From assembly GCF_001400735.1 (NCBI RefSeq), contig NZ_LJPW01000087.1, positions 1 through 34,372 on the forward strand: DNA of 34,372 bases, read 5' to 3'. The first letter of the stretch is position 1; every line of letters starts with the position of its first letter. The stretch is from Pseudomonas caricapapayae. GTDB lineage: Bacteria > Pseudomonadota > Gammaproteobacteria > Pseudomonadales > Pseudomonadaceae. Under the pieces are notes generated by a model. The model saw only the letters and a list, made by a program, of their open reading frames with translations, was not told where the DNA came from and ran no database searches. The translations under genes were made by a program, and so were the position numbers. Shown here piece by piece: positions 12,255 through 20,929 of this stretch.

Positions 12255-13856
12255 ATGGGTTTTTTCCGTAAAGACCCTGCCGAGTTGTTGATGCGAGAGG
12301 CACTCAAGCTCGCCAAGTCTGTGTCTGAAGGGTCGCCTGCCAAAGCGCAGGGTGGCGGTGGCGGGGTTGAAACCCGCTGGCGCGGTGCATCCCGTGTGCT
12401 GCGCAGCATGGCGGGCTGGATTCCGGGATTGGGCAGTGCCAGGCGCGACCTGCACCACAGCGAGCGTCGCATGCTGGTAGCCCGGTCGCGTGATGCCATG
12501 CGCAACCACCTGATTGCTCGGGCGGCTATCACCCGTCTGCGTACCAATGTGGTCGGAACCGGCCTGGTCTGCCGTGCCCAGATTGATCATGTCGCGGTGG
12601 GCATCGACGAGCAGCAGGCCGAGCAACTGAACGCCCAGCTGGACAGAATCTGGTCGCTGTACGCCGATGACCCTCGCGAGTGTGATGCCGAAGCCACGCT
12701 CAATCACTATCAACTGCAGGCGCTGGTGCTCATCTCGGCCATGGTCTGCGGCGACGTCCTGATCGCCAGTCCTGACGATGAACGTCCGGGCTGCATCTTC
12801 AGCACCCGATTGCAGTTGATCGAATCGGATCGTGTCTGCAACCCGGACGGGGGCATGGACCGCGCAGACATGGTTGAAGGTGTCGAGTTTGACCGGTTGG
12901 GAGCCCCCTTGGCGTATCACGTCTGCAACGGCTATCCCAATGAGTATTTGGCAGGGCAGAGTCTGGCGTGGGAGCGACTGCCTGCTTTCGGTGACGTGAC
13001 CGGCAGACGTCGGGTCATGCATGTCATGTCGGACAAGGAAAGGCCAGGCCAGAAGCGAGGCGCTCCTTATCTGGCTCCGGTGCTGGAGCCGTTGCAGAAG
13101 CTGGAGCGCTACAGCAGTGCTGAGTTGATGGCAGCGGTTATCTCGGCGATGTTCACCGTGTTCATCAAAAAGAACAACGACTTCAACGTCTCCAACTTGC
13201 CCATGTCCGCCATGGGCAACGAGGGCGCGGGCGGGGATACCACCGATGATGGTGAGCTGGCGTTGGGAGAGGGTGCCATTGTCGACCTGGGTATGGGTGA
13301 GGAACCTGTGGTGGCTAACCCGGCTCGACCCAATGCCCAGTTCGACCCCTTCTTCACGGCTGTCGTTAAAGAGATCGGTGCGGCGCTTGAACAACCGATG
13401 GAGGAGTTGCTACTGCATTACAGCAGCAGTTACAGCGCGGCACGCGCTGCAATGCTCCAAGCGTGGCGGTTCTATAGCGTTCGGCGCTGGTGGCTGGCCT
13501 GTGACTTCTGTCAGCCCAGCCGCGAATTGATCATCGATGAGGCCGTGGCGAGGGGACTGATTCACCTGCCGGGTTATTCAGATCCTGCGAAGCGTAAAGC
13601 CTACTGTCAGGGGATCTGGATCGGTCCTGCGCGGGGCGCTATTGATGAGCTCAAAGAAGCCAACGCAGCCGGTAAGCGGATCGAAATCGGGGTCAGCAAC
13701 GAAACCCTCGAAACGGCCGCAATGACGGGCGAGCCCTGGCAGCAGGTCTACCGCCAGCGTGTTCGCGAAGTCGAGCAGCGACGCTCAGACAACCTGCACA
13801 TGTTGCCCAAAGGCGGCGTCATCGCTGACCCACCCACACCACCCAACGAGGAATAA
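12255..13856 (+). CDS. Portal protein (lambda gpB family)
   Basis: A 533-residue portal of the lambda gpB family. ARRDLHHSERRMLVARSRDAMRNHLIARAAITRLRTNVVGTGL is the family's conserved N-terminal part, MVCGDVLIASPDDERP and LQLIESDRVCNP lie in the core, and PMEELLLHYSSSYSAARAAMLQAWRFYSVRRWWL is the strongly conserved C-terminal helix region. It forms the dodecameric ring at the vertex through which DNA enters. ATG 12255 lies 2 nt after the gpW stop with no strong ribosome site, so it is probably translated by coupling. Confidence 0.93.
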   Translation: MGFFRKDPAELLMREALKLAKSVSEGSPAKAQGGGGGVETRWRGASRVLRSMAGWIPGLGSARRDLHHSERRMLVARSRDAMRNHLIARAAITRLRTNVVGTGLVCRAQIDHVAVGIDEQQAEQLNAQLDRIWSLYADDPRECDAEATLNHYQLQALVLISAMVCGDVLIASPDDERPGCIFSTRLQLIESDRVCNPDGGMDRADMVEGVEFDRLGAPLAYHVCNGYPNEYLAGQSLAWERLPAFGDVTGRRRVMHVMSDKERPGQKRGAPYLAPVLEPLQKLERYSSAELMAAVISAMFTVFIKKNNDFNVSNLPMSAMGNEGAGGDTTDDGELALGEGAIVDLGMGEEPVVANPARPNAQFDPFFTAVVKEIGAALEQPMEELLLHYSSSYSAARAAMLQAWRFYSVRRWWLACDFCQPSRELIIDEAVARGLIHLPGYSDPAKRKAYCQGIWIGPARGAIDELKEANAAGKRIEIGVSNETLETAAMTGEPWQQVYRQRVREVEQRRSDNLHMLPKGGVIADPPTPPNEE

Positions 13857-13858
13857 CC

Positions 13859-15091
13859 ATGCCCCGCGCATTGGAGCTGGCTGCATCGCAGCCTTGGCTG
13901 ATGCTGCCTGACGCCCTGGATAACCTGCTGACCATTGCCGACCGCATGGGCGATCCGGGTGCGTTGGAGAGCAAAACCGGTATCCGCTTAGAAAATAGCC
14001 GCACGGTCAGCGTTCGCAACGGCGTTGCCATCATCCCGGTGGTCGGTCCGGTTTTTCGCTACGCCAATCTCTTTACCGAGATCAGTGGCGCGACCAGCAC
14101 CCAGGTGCTCGCCACTGACCTGCAGTCGGCACTGGACGACCCGAACATCAAGTCCATCATCCTCAATATCGACAGCCCTGGCGGGGTGGCGGCGGGCATC
14201 AACGAGCTGGCTGACCAGATCCATGCGGGACGCGCGCGTAAACGCATTGTGGCCTACGTCGGTGGAACGGGTGCCAGCGCTGCTTACTGGCTGGCTTCTG
14301 CGGCCAGCGAGATTGTCATCGATGAGACGGCGTTGCTCGGCAGCATCGGCGTAGTGGTGGAAACCGTGGTCGAGGGCGAGGCCAGCACCGGCAGCAAGCG
14401 TTACCAGATCGTCAGCCGCAACGCCCCCAACAAGCGGTTGGACATGGCCACCGAAGAGGGACGCGCCAAGGTCGGTGAAACCGTGGACGCAATGGGCGAG
14501 GTGTTTGTGGCCAAGGTCGCCCGCAACCTTGGCGTGGCATCCGACGCCGTTCCTGCAATGGGAGATTTTGGCGGCTTGCGGGTAGGTGCAGCGGCCGTTG
14601 AATCGGGTCTTGCTCACCGCCTGGGCTCGCTGGAAGGACTAATTACCGAACTGGCCAAACCGGCCGCGACACAACCGAGGACATTAACTATGACCACCGT
14701 CAACTCCACCGCTCAGCTGCGCGAAGCACTGGCCGCTGGCACCGACCCAAACACCATCGAAATTGCCCAGACCAGCCAGTCCGAACTGGAGACCGCACGA
14801 ACGCAAGCCAGCACGCAGGCGGTCACCGCTGAGCGTGAGCGCATCAAGGGCATCAACGGTCTGGCAAGTAAGGGCTTCGAGGCCGAGATCACGGCGGCCA
14901 TCGATGCAGGGGCCTCGGTCGAGGCAACCGCTTTGCAGTTGTTCAAGGCGGCACAGGATCGCGGTATTTCGTTGAGCGCCATTAAGGCCGACAGCACCCG
15001 TGCATCGACCTCTACACCTGCCGATGGCAACGCTCAGGGTGAGCGCAAAGCCGTAGTCGGAGCCATTGTCGCGGGCGCTTCGCGTCGCTGA
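13859..15091 (+). CDS. Head maturation protease (S49/gpC-like) with scaffold domain
   Basis: A 410-residue protein. The N-terminal two thirds are an S49 (SppA/ClpP-fold) protease: IDSPGGVAAG, then GGTGASAAYWLASAASEI with nucleophile Ser140, and NAPNKRLD with Lys192 as general base. The 52-residue Ser-Lys spacing is the same as that reported for lambda gpC (S166, K218). The C-terminal part, from Met278, is Ala/Gln/Glu-rich and is the scaffold, also made separately from an internal start at 14690. The protease should remove the scaffold during prohead maturation. ATG 13859. Confidence 0.9.
   Translation: MPRALELAASQPWLMLPDALDNLLTIADRMGDPGALESKTGIRLENSRTVSVRNGVAIIPVVGPVFRYANLFTEISGATSTQVLATDLQSALDDPNIKSIILNIDSPGGVAAGINELADQIHAGRARKRIVAYVGGTGASAAYWLASAASEIVIDETALLGSIGVVVETVVEGEASTGSKRYQIVSRNAPNKRLDMATEEGRAKVGETVDAMGEVFVAKVARNLGVASDAVPAMGDFGGLRVGAAAVESGLAHRLGSLEGLITELAKPAATQPRTLTMTTVNSTAQLREALAAGTDPNTIEIAQTSQSELETARTQASTQAVTAERERIKGINGLASKGFEAEITAAIDAGASVEATALQLFKAAQDRGISLSAIKADSTRASTSTPADGNAQGERKAVVGAIVAGASRR
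14690..15091 (+). CDS. Nested scaffolding protein (Nu3-like)
   Basis: An in-frame internal start, ATG 14690, is preceded by GAGG at 14677-14680 and would yield a 133-residue protein identical to the C-terminus of the protease. It begins TTVNSTAQLREALAAG and has a helical Glu/Ala-rich core. Lambda makes its scaffold Nu3 in the same way from gene C. The Shine-Dalgarno sequence and the domain boundary agree on this start; expression is inferred. Confidence 0.7.
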   Translation: MTTVNSTAQLREALAAGTDPNTIEIAQTSQSELETARTQASTQAVTAERERIKGINGLASKGFEAEITAAIDAGASVEATALQLFKAAQDRGISLSAIKADSTRASTSTPADGNAQGERKAVVGAIVAGASRR

Positions 15092-15104
15092 TCAGGAGAA
15101 CATC

Positions 15105-15455
15105 ATGAGTAATCCAACCCGTCAGACCTACGTCCCCAGTCATCTCTCTGCAGGTGCATTCCCTGTGGTAATTGAGACCGGAATCATTGCGGCAGGCCAG
15201 AAGCTCAAGCGTGGCGCGGTACTCGGTCAGGTCGATGCCGCGGGCGAGTACGTGCTCTGCGCCGCCGCTGCCGACAACGGCTCTCAGGCACCCAAGGCTG
15301 TGCTTGATCAAGACGTGGACACCACCGGCGGTGCTTTTCCAGCGTCGATTCTTCTCACCGGCGAGGTGCTGGGCTCTGAGCTCATGTTGGGCGAAGGCCT
15401 GTCACTTGCCAAAGCAAAAGCAGCCCTGCGGCCGCTGTGCCTGTTCATTCGTTAA
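15105..15455 (+). CDS. Head decoration protein (gpD-like)
   Basis: A 116-residue beta-rich protein with the lambda gpD family pattern: FPVVIETGIIAAGQKLKRGAVLG near the N-terminus and ASILLTGEVLGSELMLGEG in the C-terminal half. It binds as trimers on the expanded capsid to stabilise it against DNA pressure. ATG 15105 has AGGAG at 15094-15098. Gene order protease, decoration, capsid is as in lambda. Confidence 0.88.
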   Translation: MSNPTRQTYVPSHLSAGAFPVVIETGIIAAGQKLKRGAVLGQVDAAGEYVLCAAAADNGSQAPKAVLDQDVDTTGGAFPASILLTGEVLGSELMLGEGLSLAKAKAALRPLCLFIR

Positions 15456-15467
15456 CCGGAGCTTCTG

Positions 15468-16496
15468 ATGGATATTTTTGACACCCGTACCATGCTTGAA
15501 GCCGTCGAGCAGATGCCCACGGCGCGACGTTTTCTGCTGAACACGTTCTTCAATGGCGGCAGCCCCGTGACGTTCCCCACCAAAACGGTGGACATTGATA
15601 TCGTCAAAGGCCAGCGCAAGATGGCCCCGTTTGTTCATCCGCGCCTGCCCGGCAGCATTTCGCTTCGTGACGGTTACCGGACTGACTCCTATGCGCCGCC
15701 GTACATCCAGCCCAAGCGTGAAACCACCGCTGAGCTGGTCCTCAAACGTTCGGCAGGAGATAACCCTTTCTCCAGCCGGACGCCGTTGGAGCGGGCAGGC
15801 CAGATGCTGGGCAAGGATCTGCGCGATCTGGATGACGAGATCATTCGTCGCGAGGAGTGGATGTGTGCCCAGGCACTGACCACCGGCAAGGTCCGCGTGC
15901 TGGGCGACGGCGTTGATGACACCATCGATTTCCTCATGGCTAACGATCACAAGATCACGCTGGGCACCGGCCAGTGGGGCACTGACAACTCTGATCCGAT
16001 TGGCAACCTGCGCACCTGGAAACGCAAAATTGCCAAAGACTCCGGCCGCACTGCCAACACTGCTGCGCTGAGCGGTGAGGCGCTTGATGCATTCCAGTCC
16101 AATCTGACGGTCATCAAGCAACTGAACACTCGCCGCGTAGACATGGGCCTGATCAAGCCAGAAGAGCTGCCAGACGGCGTCACCTATCTGGGCTACCTGA
16201 ACGATCCGGGCGTCGACCTTTACGGTTATGACGAGTGGTACCTGGATGACGAGGGTGATGAGCAGCCCATGATCCCTGCAGGCGGTTTGGTTCTGGGCGC
16301 GACGTCCACGCGTAACGCCATGCTTTACGGTGCCATTCAGGATCTGGAAGCCATCGAGAGCGGGCTGGTCGAAGCGGCACGCTTCCCCAAGAGCTGGACT
16401 ACCCAGGAGCCGAGCGCCCGCTGGTTGAAGCTGCAGAGCGCGGCACTCGCCGGTTTGCTGGAGCCGGACGCATTCATCTACGCCAAGGTGGTGTGA
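15468..16496 (+). CDS. Major capsid protein (lambda gpE family)
   Basis: A 342-residue capsid subunit of the HK97 fold, gpE family. Family marks are FNGGSPVTFPTKTVDIDIVKGQRKMAPFVHP, YAPPYIQPKRETTAELVLKR, and GQMLGKDLRDLDDEIIRREEWMCAQAL, with ARWLKLQSAALAGLLEPDAFIYAKV at the end. Length fits lambda gpE (341 aa). ATG 15468 has GGAG at 15458-15461. Confidence 0.95.
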   Translation: MDIFDTRTMLEAVEQMPTARRFLLNTFFNGGSPVTFPTKTVDIDIVKGQRKMAPFVHPRLPGSISLRDGYRTDSYAPPYIQPKRETTAELVLKRSAGDNPFSSRTPLERAGQMLGKDLRDLDDEIIRREEWMCAQALTTGKVRVLGDGVDDTIDFLMANDHKITLGTGQWGTDNSDPIGNLRTWKRKIAKDSGRTANTAALSGEALDAFQSNLTVIKQLNTRRVDMGLIKPEELPDGVTYLGYLNDPGVDLYGYDEWYLDDEGDEQPMIPAGGLVLGATSTRNAMLYGAIQDLEAIESGLVEAARFPKSWTTQEPSARWLKLQSAALAGLLEPDAFIYAKVV

Positions 16497-16497
16497 G

Positions 16498-16719
16498 ATG
16501 GCCAAGAAGCCCGGCTATATCGTGGTGGACGGCTGCATTCAGGAGGGACGCAACGTCATCCTCAGAGGCAGCCCATACACTCCGGCTAGCAAAGAGATGG
16601 AGGATGCGCTGGTGGCAGAGGGGCGTATTGCAATCAGCACTGACCCTCGGGCGCAAGAGGCCATCCAGTCTCGGGCAGCAAGCCCTGCCGATACTGATGA
16701 CGCCACTGACGGTGACTGA
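16498..16719 (+). CDS. Small head protein, possibly gpFI-like
   Basis: A 73-residue protein beginning KKPGYIVVDGCIQEGRNVILRGSPYTPASKEMEDALVAEGRI. The last part of that segment resembles the C-terminal stretch of lambda gpFI, a packaging accessory protein encoded at the same place between capsid and gpFII. The remainder is a short acidic tail. The assignment rests on position and a weak resemblance. It starts 1 nt after the capsid stop and is tightly packed in the head operon. Confidence 0.5.
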   Translation: MAKKPGYIVVDGCIQEGRNVILRGSPYTPASKEMEDALVAEGRIAISTDPRAQEAIQSRAASPADTDDATDGD

Positions 16720-16721
16720 CC

Positions 16722-17036
16722 ATGAGCTTTCGAGAACTGGCTGAGGACATGGACGCCCAGATTCTTGAATCTCTGGGCGATATCGCAACCGTCGACGGAC
16801 GCGATATCGCGGGGTTTCTTTCAATCCCGTGGCTGCAACCCAAGCTCGGACGCATCAACACCGGCATCAGGGAGCCGCACTTCGCGATACATGTTCATGA
16901 TGCTACGGCGGTTGCGATTGGTCAGATCGTCTCCATCGACCTGCCTGAGCAGGACGGTGGCGGTCGGTATGACCTGGTCGGACTGGAACCTGACGGTACC
17001 GGCTGGGTATCTCTTATCCTGAGGCTTAAGCGATGA
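16722..17036 (+). CDS. Head-tail joining protein (gpFII-like)
   Basis: A 104-residue protein of the lambda gpFII type. The C-terminal beta-rich part, HFAIHVHDATAVAIGQIVSIDLPEQDGGGRYDLVGLEPDGTGWVSLILR, is typical. It attaches the finished head to the tail; in this mosaic it should meet a contractile P2-type tail. Its stop overlaps the next start in ATGA at 17033. Confidence 0.75.
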   Translation: MSFRELAEDMDAQILESLGDIATVDGRDIAGFLSIPWLQPKLGRINTGIREPHFAIHVHDATAVAIGQIVSIDLPEQDGGGRYDLVGLEPDGTGWVSLILRLKR

Positions 17037-17689
17037 GCATTGGCAGCTTCTACAAGCAGTCCGCCAAGGACGGCATGATCACCCTGCAGCCTTCTGCGGC
17101 TGATCTCGACGCGTTCAAGGACTTTGCAGCGGCGGTTCCCAAAGCAGCGGCAGCGGCCCAGCGTCGAGCCATTAACAAGACTCTACGCTGGTTGCGTACG
17201 CACATTGCCAGGGCAGTTGGACGGCAAGAGCGCATCGCGGTTACGGCCGTTCGGCAACGCCTTCGGGCCTACCCGGTCACCGGTGGCACGATGCGCGGCA
17301 AGCTTTGGTTTGGTCTGGATGCCATTTCTGCCAGTCGTATCGGCCGTGCGCGGCAGAGCCGTACCGGCGTATCCGTTGCTGGTCGCCGTTATCAGGGCGC
17401 GTTCTTCAAAACGGTTTACGGCGGCAGTCCTGATATCTGGATCCGTACCGCGAGCAAGCACTTTGACTCAGGCGCGTATGCCGAGACAAGGCAAGGCAAA
17501 CGTCGCTCCGGTTTTATCGAAGAAAACGGCAGCCGCTTCCCGCTGGCCAAAGCCAAGGTGTCGCTGGAAGAGGCAAGGCCACATTTCGATAGCTGGGTGA
17601 AACGGGCCGATGAGCGCCTGCTGGAGATTCTCAAGCAGGAATTCAATTACGAGCTGCAGAAGTACCTGAAAGGAACTGCCCGTGCCTGA
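17033..17689 (+). CDS. Minor tail protein Z-like (tail completion)
   Basis: A 218-residue basic protein of the prophage tail Z family: AVPKAAAAAQRRAINKTLRWLRTHIARAVGRQE, then VRQRLRAYP and KLWFGLDAISASRIGRARQ, and VSVAGRRYQGAFF. Lambda gpZ acts at the head-proximal end of the tail and is needed for tails that can deliver DNA. It overlaps both neighbours (4 nt upstream, 8 nt downstream), so translation is coupled in the head-tail joining block. Confidence 0.8.
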   Translation: MSIGSFYKQSAKDGMITLQPSAADLDAFKDFAAAVPKAAAAAQRRAINKTLRWLRTHIARAVGRQERIAVTAVRQRLRAYPVTGGTMRGKLWFGLDAISASRIGRARQSRTGVSVAGRRYQGAFFKTVYGGSPDIWIRTASKHFDSGAYAETRQGKRRSGFIEENGSRFPLAKAKVSLEEARPHFDSWVKRADERLLEILKQEFNYELQKYLKGTARA

Positions 17690-18209
17690 CGAAGATTTCA
17701 GTCTTGATTCGCTGTACGAAGCGATTGAACGACACATCAGGGCCGCGATTCCCGGTCTTGAGTACGTCGGCACCATGCCGGACATGCTTGAGCAGGTCGC
17801 TGTGCCAGCTGTGCTGATCGAACTGGTGGAGCTGGAGCCAGGTGTTGATCAGGGCACCGGGGAAACGGCCTTGATTGCCCGGTTCGAAGCACGGGTCATC
17901 GTGGGGTCAGAGCGCGAGCAATGCCAGCAGCAGGCAGCCTTCGCGGCCTCGCAACTGGCTGTCCTGCTGAGGTTGCAAACTTGGGGGCTTGAGGTCGAGC
18001 CCGCCGAGTTCGTGAGGGGCGCTCAAGACTGGTCGCGTCCGGAGCTGGACGGTTATGCGGTCTGGGTCGTCGAGTGGACCCAAGGCATCTACCTCGGCGA
18101 AGAGGAATGGCCTTGGCCCAATGAGCCGCCTGGCACACTGGTATTTTCCTTCAGTCCGGACACAGGACGTGGCAACGAAGGTCAGTACCAATCGCCTGAG
18201 GATATGTGA
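17682..18209 (+). CDS. Putative tail terminator protein
   Basis: A 175-residue protein starting at GTG 17682 inside the end of the Z-like gene, with AAGGAAC about 9 nt upstream. It has SLYEAIERHIRAAIPGLEYVG, an aliphatic AVPAVLIELVELEPG strand and ALIARFEARVIVGS, a layout seen in tail terminators and Mu gp37-like proteins. By position, the last gene before baseplate gene V, it should cap the tail tube and sheath. The C-terminus (from about 145) is Pro/Gly-rich and not recognised. The family call is tentative. Confidence 0.5.
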   Translation: MPDEDFSLDSLYEAIERHIRAAIPGLEYVGTMPDMLEQVAVPAVLIELVELEPGVDQGTGETALIARFEARVIVGSEREQCQQQAAFAASQLAVLLRLQTWGLEVEPAEFVRGAQDWSRPELDGYAVWVVEWTQGIYLGEEEWPWPNEPPGTLVFSFSPDTGRGNEGQYQSPEDM

Positions 18210-18793
18210 TGAGTTTCGCGCTGGCTGAACATGACCGCATGCTGGCTGGTGTGGTGAAGGACTGCTATGTCGTTGCGCTGGACCTCACCGCGTCACCTCC
18301 GGTATGCCGCGTTTCGGATGGTGAATGGGTCAGCGCCTGGGTGCGCTGGCACAGCGTGGCGGCGGGCAAGGCGCGACACTGGCGTGCACCGACTCTTGGT
18401 GAGCAAGGCACCTTGTTCAGTGCCAGCGGTGACGTGTCGCAGGGCACGTTTATTCCGGGGCTCTATGGCAATGCAGGCGCTCAGCCTGATAACCGCGATC
18501 ATGTGGAAGTCTGGCGCTTCGACGACGGCGGTTCCCTGATCTACGACTGGCAGGCCAACACTTACACGATTGATCTGCCGTCGGGAACGGTGACTGTCAC
18601 AGTCGGAGCCAGCTCGGCCGTTGTGACCGATGACTCTATCACTGCGATCTCCGAAACGATCACTGCCAAGGCAGCCACGATCACGCTGGATGGCAATGTC
18701 ACGATCAGCGGAACGCTCGCCGTAGTCGGTGATATCCATGGCGGCGGACAGATTATCGACACGGGTGGCAACACCCCGAACCACAAGCACTGA
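18209..18793 (+). CDS. Baseplate spike protein (P2 gpV-like)
   Basis: A 194-residue protein. The N-terminal half is an OB-fold region, with GVVKDCYVVALDLTASPPVCRVS and LGEQGTLFSASGDVSQGTFIPGLYG. The C-terminal half is a repetitive beta-helix (TVTVTVGASSAVVTDDSITAISETITAKAATITLDGNVTISGTLAVVGDI), ending in NTPNHKH, the HxH motif that holds iron at the spike tip in P2-type gpV. It pierces the outer membrane on contraction. ATG 18209 overlaps the previous TGA by one base and is preferred to GTG 18206. Confidence 0.92.
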   Translation: MSFALAEHDRMLAGVVKDCYVVALDLTASPPVCRVSDGEWVSAWVRWHSVAAGKARHWRAPTLGEQGTLFSASGDVSQGTFIPGLYGNAGAQPDNRDHVEVWRFDDGGSLIYDWQANTYTIDLPSGTVTVTVGASSAVVTDDSITAISETITAKAATITLDGNVTISGTLAVVGDIHGGGQIIDTGGNTPNHKH

Positions 18794-18797
18794 CCCG

Positions 18798-18817
18798 GCC
18801 CGCACTGCGGGCTTTCT
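18798..18817 (+). terminator. Weak intrinsic terminator after the spike gene
   Basis: GCCCGC (18798-18803), loop ACT, GCGGGC (18807-18812) then TTTCT. The short T-run suggests partial termination inside the baseplate operon. Confidence 0.5.
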
Positions 18818-18835
18818 AATGTCTGGAGATATCTG

Positions 18836-19114
18836 ATGGCGACAGTAAAAATCGATAAGGCTTCTGGTGATCAACCAGCAGCACCAACAAGCCAGGTCAC
18901 ACCCACGTCGATATCGGTTGCGGACGCCGTGTCTCCTCCCGCGCCCGCAGTAGCGGTGCGGATGTATCGAGACAAGCTGTTCACCTCGCGCACGCTGATT
19001 CTGCCGGATGAACGCACGCTCGCCGTCGCCAAAGGGATCGTCACGGCGCAGGCAGATGACACCGTCGCGCTGGAGTATTTGCGTGCACACCCGGACCTTG
19101 AGCCGCTGGAGTAA
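18836..19114 (+). CDS. Small protein of unknown function in the baseplate operon
   Basis: A 92-residue protein not recognised. The first 40 residues are Ala/Pro/Thr/Ser-rich and probably disordered; the C-terminal half (RMYRDKLFTSRTLILPDERTLAVAKGIVTAQADDTVALEYLRAHPDLEPLE) looks folded and reads like a short beta-hairpin followed by a helix. That C-terminal half resembles small tail or structural proteins that describe a peptide of changing residue positions in other Pseudomonas prophages, but no function is known to me. It sits between genes V and W and is preceded by TGGAG at 18824-18828. Confidence 0.6.
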   Translation: MATVKIDKASGDQPAAPTSQVTPTSISVADAVSPPAPAVAVRMYRDKLFTSRTLILPDERTLAVAKGIVTAQADDTVALEYLRAHPDLEPLE

Positions 19115-19117
19115 TTC

Positions 19118-19444
19118 ATGATCGGAATGGATCGCCGTACCGGTCAGCCTGTCTCCGGCCTGGCGCACCTGCGGCAGTCCATCGAAGACATTCTTGGCAC
19201 TCCCGTCGGCAGCCGCCGAATGCGCCCGGAGTACGGCAGCAAGATCCGGCGCTTTGTCGACCTGCCTGTGAACGATGGCTGGAAAAGCGCGGTGCAGGCC
19301 GAGGTGGCCAGAGCTATCGGACGTTGGGAACCTCGCCTAAGACTTGAGCGTGTCAGGGTGATTGCGGTCCTGAACGGCCAGGTCACCTTGGAAGTGCAGG
19401 GCTTGTATCTGGGTGACAATGCGGTGTTGGAGGTGACGGCATGA
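19118..19444 (+). CDS. Baseplate wedge protein (P2 gpW / T4 gp25-like)
   Basis: A 108-residue protein of the GPW_gp25 family: LAHLRQSIEDILGTPVGSRRMRPEYGSKIRRFVDLP contains the family's core, including the EYGS turn, and AEVARAIGRWEPRLRLERV follows. It joins the baseplate hub to sheath assembly. GGAG lies about 7 nt before ATG 19118. It overlaps J in ATGA at 19441. Confidence 0.92.
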   Translation: MIGMDRRTGQPVSGLAHLRQSIEDILGTPVGSRRMRPEYGSKIRRFVDLPVNDGWKSAVQAEVARAIGRWEPRLRLERVRVIAVLNGQVTLEVQGLYLGDNAVLEVTA

Positions 19445-20322
19445 GCCTGATTGAACTGTCGGCGCTGCCCGCGCCGCAAGTGCTTGAGGACCTGGACTTT
19501 GAAGAGGAGTATCAGGCCGAGCTAGCCGCCTTCCGCGAGTACATGGGTGACAACTGGAGCGCCTTGCTGGAAAGCGACCCGGTCACCAAATTGCTCGAAC
19601 TGGGGGCTTACAGGCGGCTTCAGAACCGGGCGCGTGTCAACGACGCGGCAAAGTCGTTGATGCTGGCATATGCTCGGAAAGGCGACCTTGATCAGTTGGC
19701 AGCCAACGTCAATCTCGAACGTCTGGAGATCCAGGCTGCTGACCCTGTTGCTGTGCCACCCACTGCAGCCGTCATGGAGGAGGAAGATGCGCTTCGGGAG
19801 CGCGTCCAGCTTGCCTACGAGGGACTGACCACGGCGGGGCCACGAAACAGCTACATACTTCACGCACGCAATGCCTCAGGTTTGGTGGCCGACGCCACTG
19901 CGGAAAGCCCAACCCCGGCAGTCGTGGTGGTTACGGTGCTCGCGTTGGAAGGCAATGGTGTGGCTGGAGCGGATCTGCTGGAGACGGTTCGGCTCAACCT
20001 CAGTGACGAGGATGTGCGTCCCTTGGGGGATCGCCTGATTGTTCAGAGCGCTGAGATCCTGCCTTTCCGTATCAACGCTGTCGTTCACATGGTGGGAAGC
20101 GGACCTGAGACCGAGGCAACGCTGGCTGAATGCAAGAACCGGCTGGGGGCCTGGGTCAATCCCAGAAGACGCCTGGGCCTTGAGGTGGCTCGATCCGGCA
20201 TTGACGCGCAACTGCACATCAGCGGCGTCAGTCGGGTGGATCTTCAGGGCTGGGCGGACATCCGCCCGACCAAGGCGCAGGCCGCTTGGTGCGAAGCGTT
20301 CACCGTGACGCGGGGTAGTTGA
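19441..20322 (+). CDS. Baseplate wedge protein J (P2 gpJ-like)
   Basis: A 293-residue baseplate J family protein. SALPAPQVLEDLDFEEEYQAELAAF and LLELGAYRRLQNRARVNDAAKSLMLAYARKGDLDQLAANVNLER mark the N-terminal arm, PRNSYILHARNASGLVADATAESPTPAVVVVTVLALEGNG the central domain and VDLQGWADIRPTKAQAAWCEAFTVTRG the end. It forms the outer baseplate wedge with W and I. Start at ATG 19441. Confidence 0.93.
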   Translation: MSLIELSALPAPQVLEDLDFEEEYQAELAAFREYMGDNWSALLESDPVTKLLELGAYRRLQNRARVNDAAKSLMLAYARKGDLDQLAANVNLERLEIQAADPVAVPPTAAVMEEEDALRERVQLAYEGLTTAGPRNSYILHARNASGLVADATAESPTPAVVVVTVLALEGNGVAGADLLETVRLNLSDEDVRPLGDRLIVQSAEILPFRINAVVHMVGSGPETEATLAECKNRLGAWVNPRRRLGLEVARSGIDAQLHISGVSRVDLQGWADIRPTKAQAAWCEAFTVTRGS

Positions 20323-20323
20323 G

Positions 20324-20929
20324 ATGACCAGCTTGCTCCCCCTCAACAGTTCCCCGCTTGAGCGTGCCATTGAGGTTGCCACGGATGAAGTCACGAAGAT
20401 TCCCTTACGCACACTGTACAACCCACAGACCTGTCCCGCGCACCTGCTCTATCACCTTGCGTGGGCCTGGTCGGTAGACCGCTGGGATGAAGGGTGGTCT
20501 GAGCCGGTAAAGCGGGCAGCCATTGCCGCATCGTTCTTCATCCATGAACGCAAAGGAACAATCGGTGCAATACGCCGAGTGGTTGAGCCGCTGGGCTACC
20601 TCATCGATGTCTTGGAATGGTGGCAGACCGTACCTGAGGGAATCCCCGGTACTTTTGCCCTCAAGGTGGGTGTGCTGGACACCGGCATCACCGAGGAGAT
20701 GTATCAGGAGCTGACGGCCCTGATCAATGATGCCAAGCCTGTCAGCCGCCACATGCTGGAACTGGCCATCAGCCTTGAAACGACCGGCCGTTTCTACCTC
20801 GCCGCTTCGGTCTCTGAAGGCGACGAAATCGATGTTTACCCACCTGTGCCGCGTGACATTGAAGTCTCGGGGCATATGGGGCTGGGCGGGCGTGAAACCA
20901 CTATCGATACTCTGGATGTCTTCGCATGA
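20324..20929 (+). CDS. Tail protein I (P2 gpI-like)
   Basis: A 201-residue tail protein I. LLPLNSSPLERAIEVATDEVTKIPLRTLYNPQTCPAHLLYHLAWAWSVDRWDEGWSE is the family signature region, followed by HERKGTIGAIRRVVEPLGY. It links the wedge to the fibres. ATG 20324 lies 1 nt after J, and the stop overlaps the fibre gene in ATGA at 20926. Confidence 0.9.
   Translation: MTSLLPLNSSPLERAIEVATDEVTKIPLRTLYNPQTCPAHLLYHLAWAWSVDRWDEGWSEPVKRAAIAASFFIHERKGTIGAIRRVVEPLGYLIDVLEWWQTVPEGIPGTFALKVGVLDTGITEEMYQELTALINDAKPVSRHMLELAISLETTGRFYLAASVSEGDEIDVYPPVPRDIEVSGHMGLGGRETTIDTLDVFA

Noticed and set aside
12237..13394. 385-codon open frame on the - strand opposite the portal gene
   Set aside because: Antisense of a confidently identified portal; no recognisable domain.
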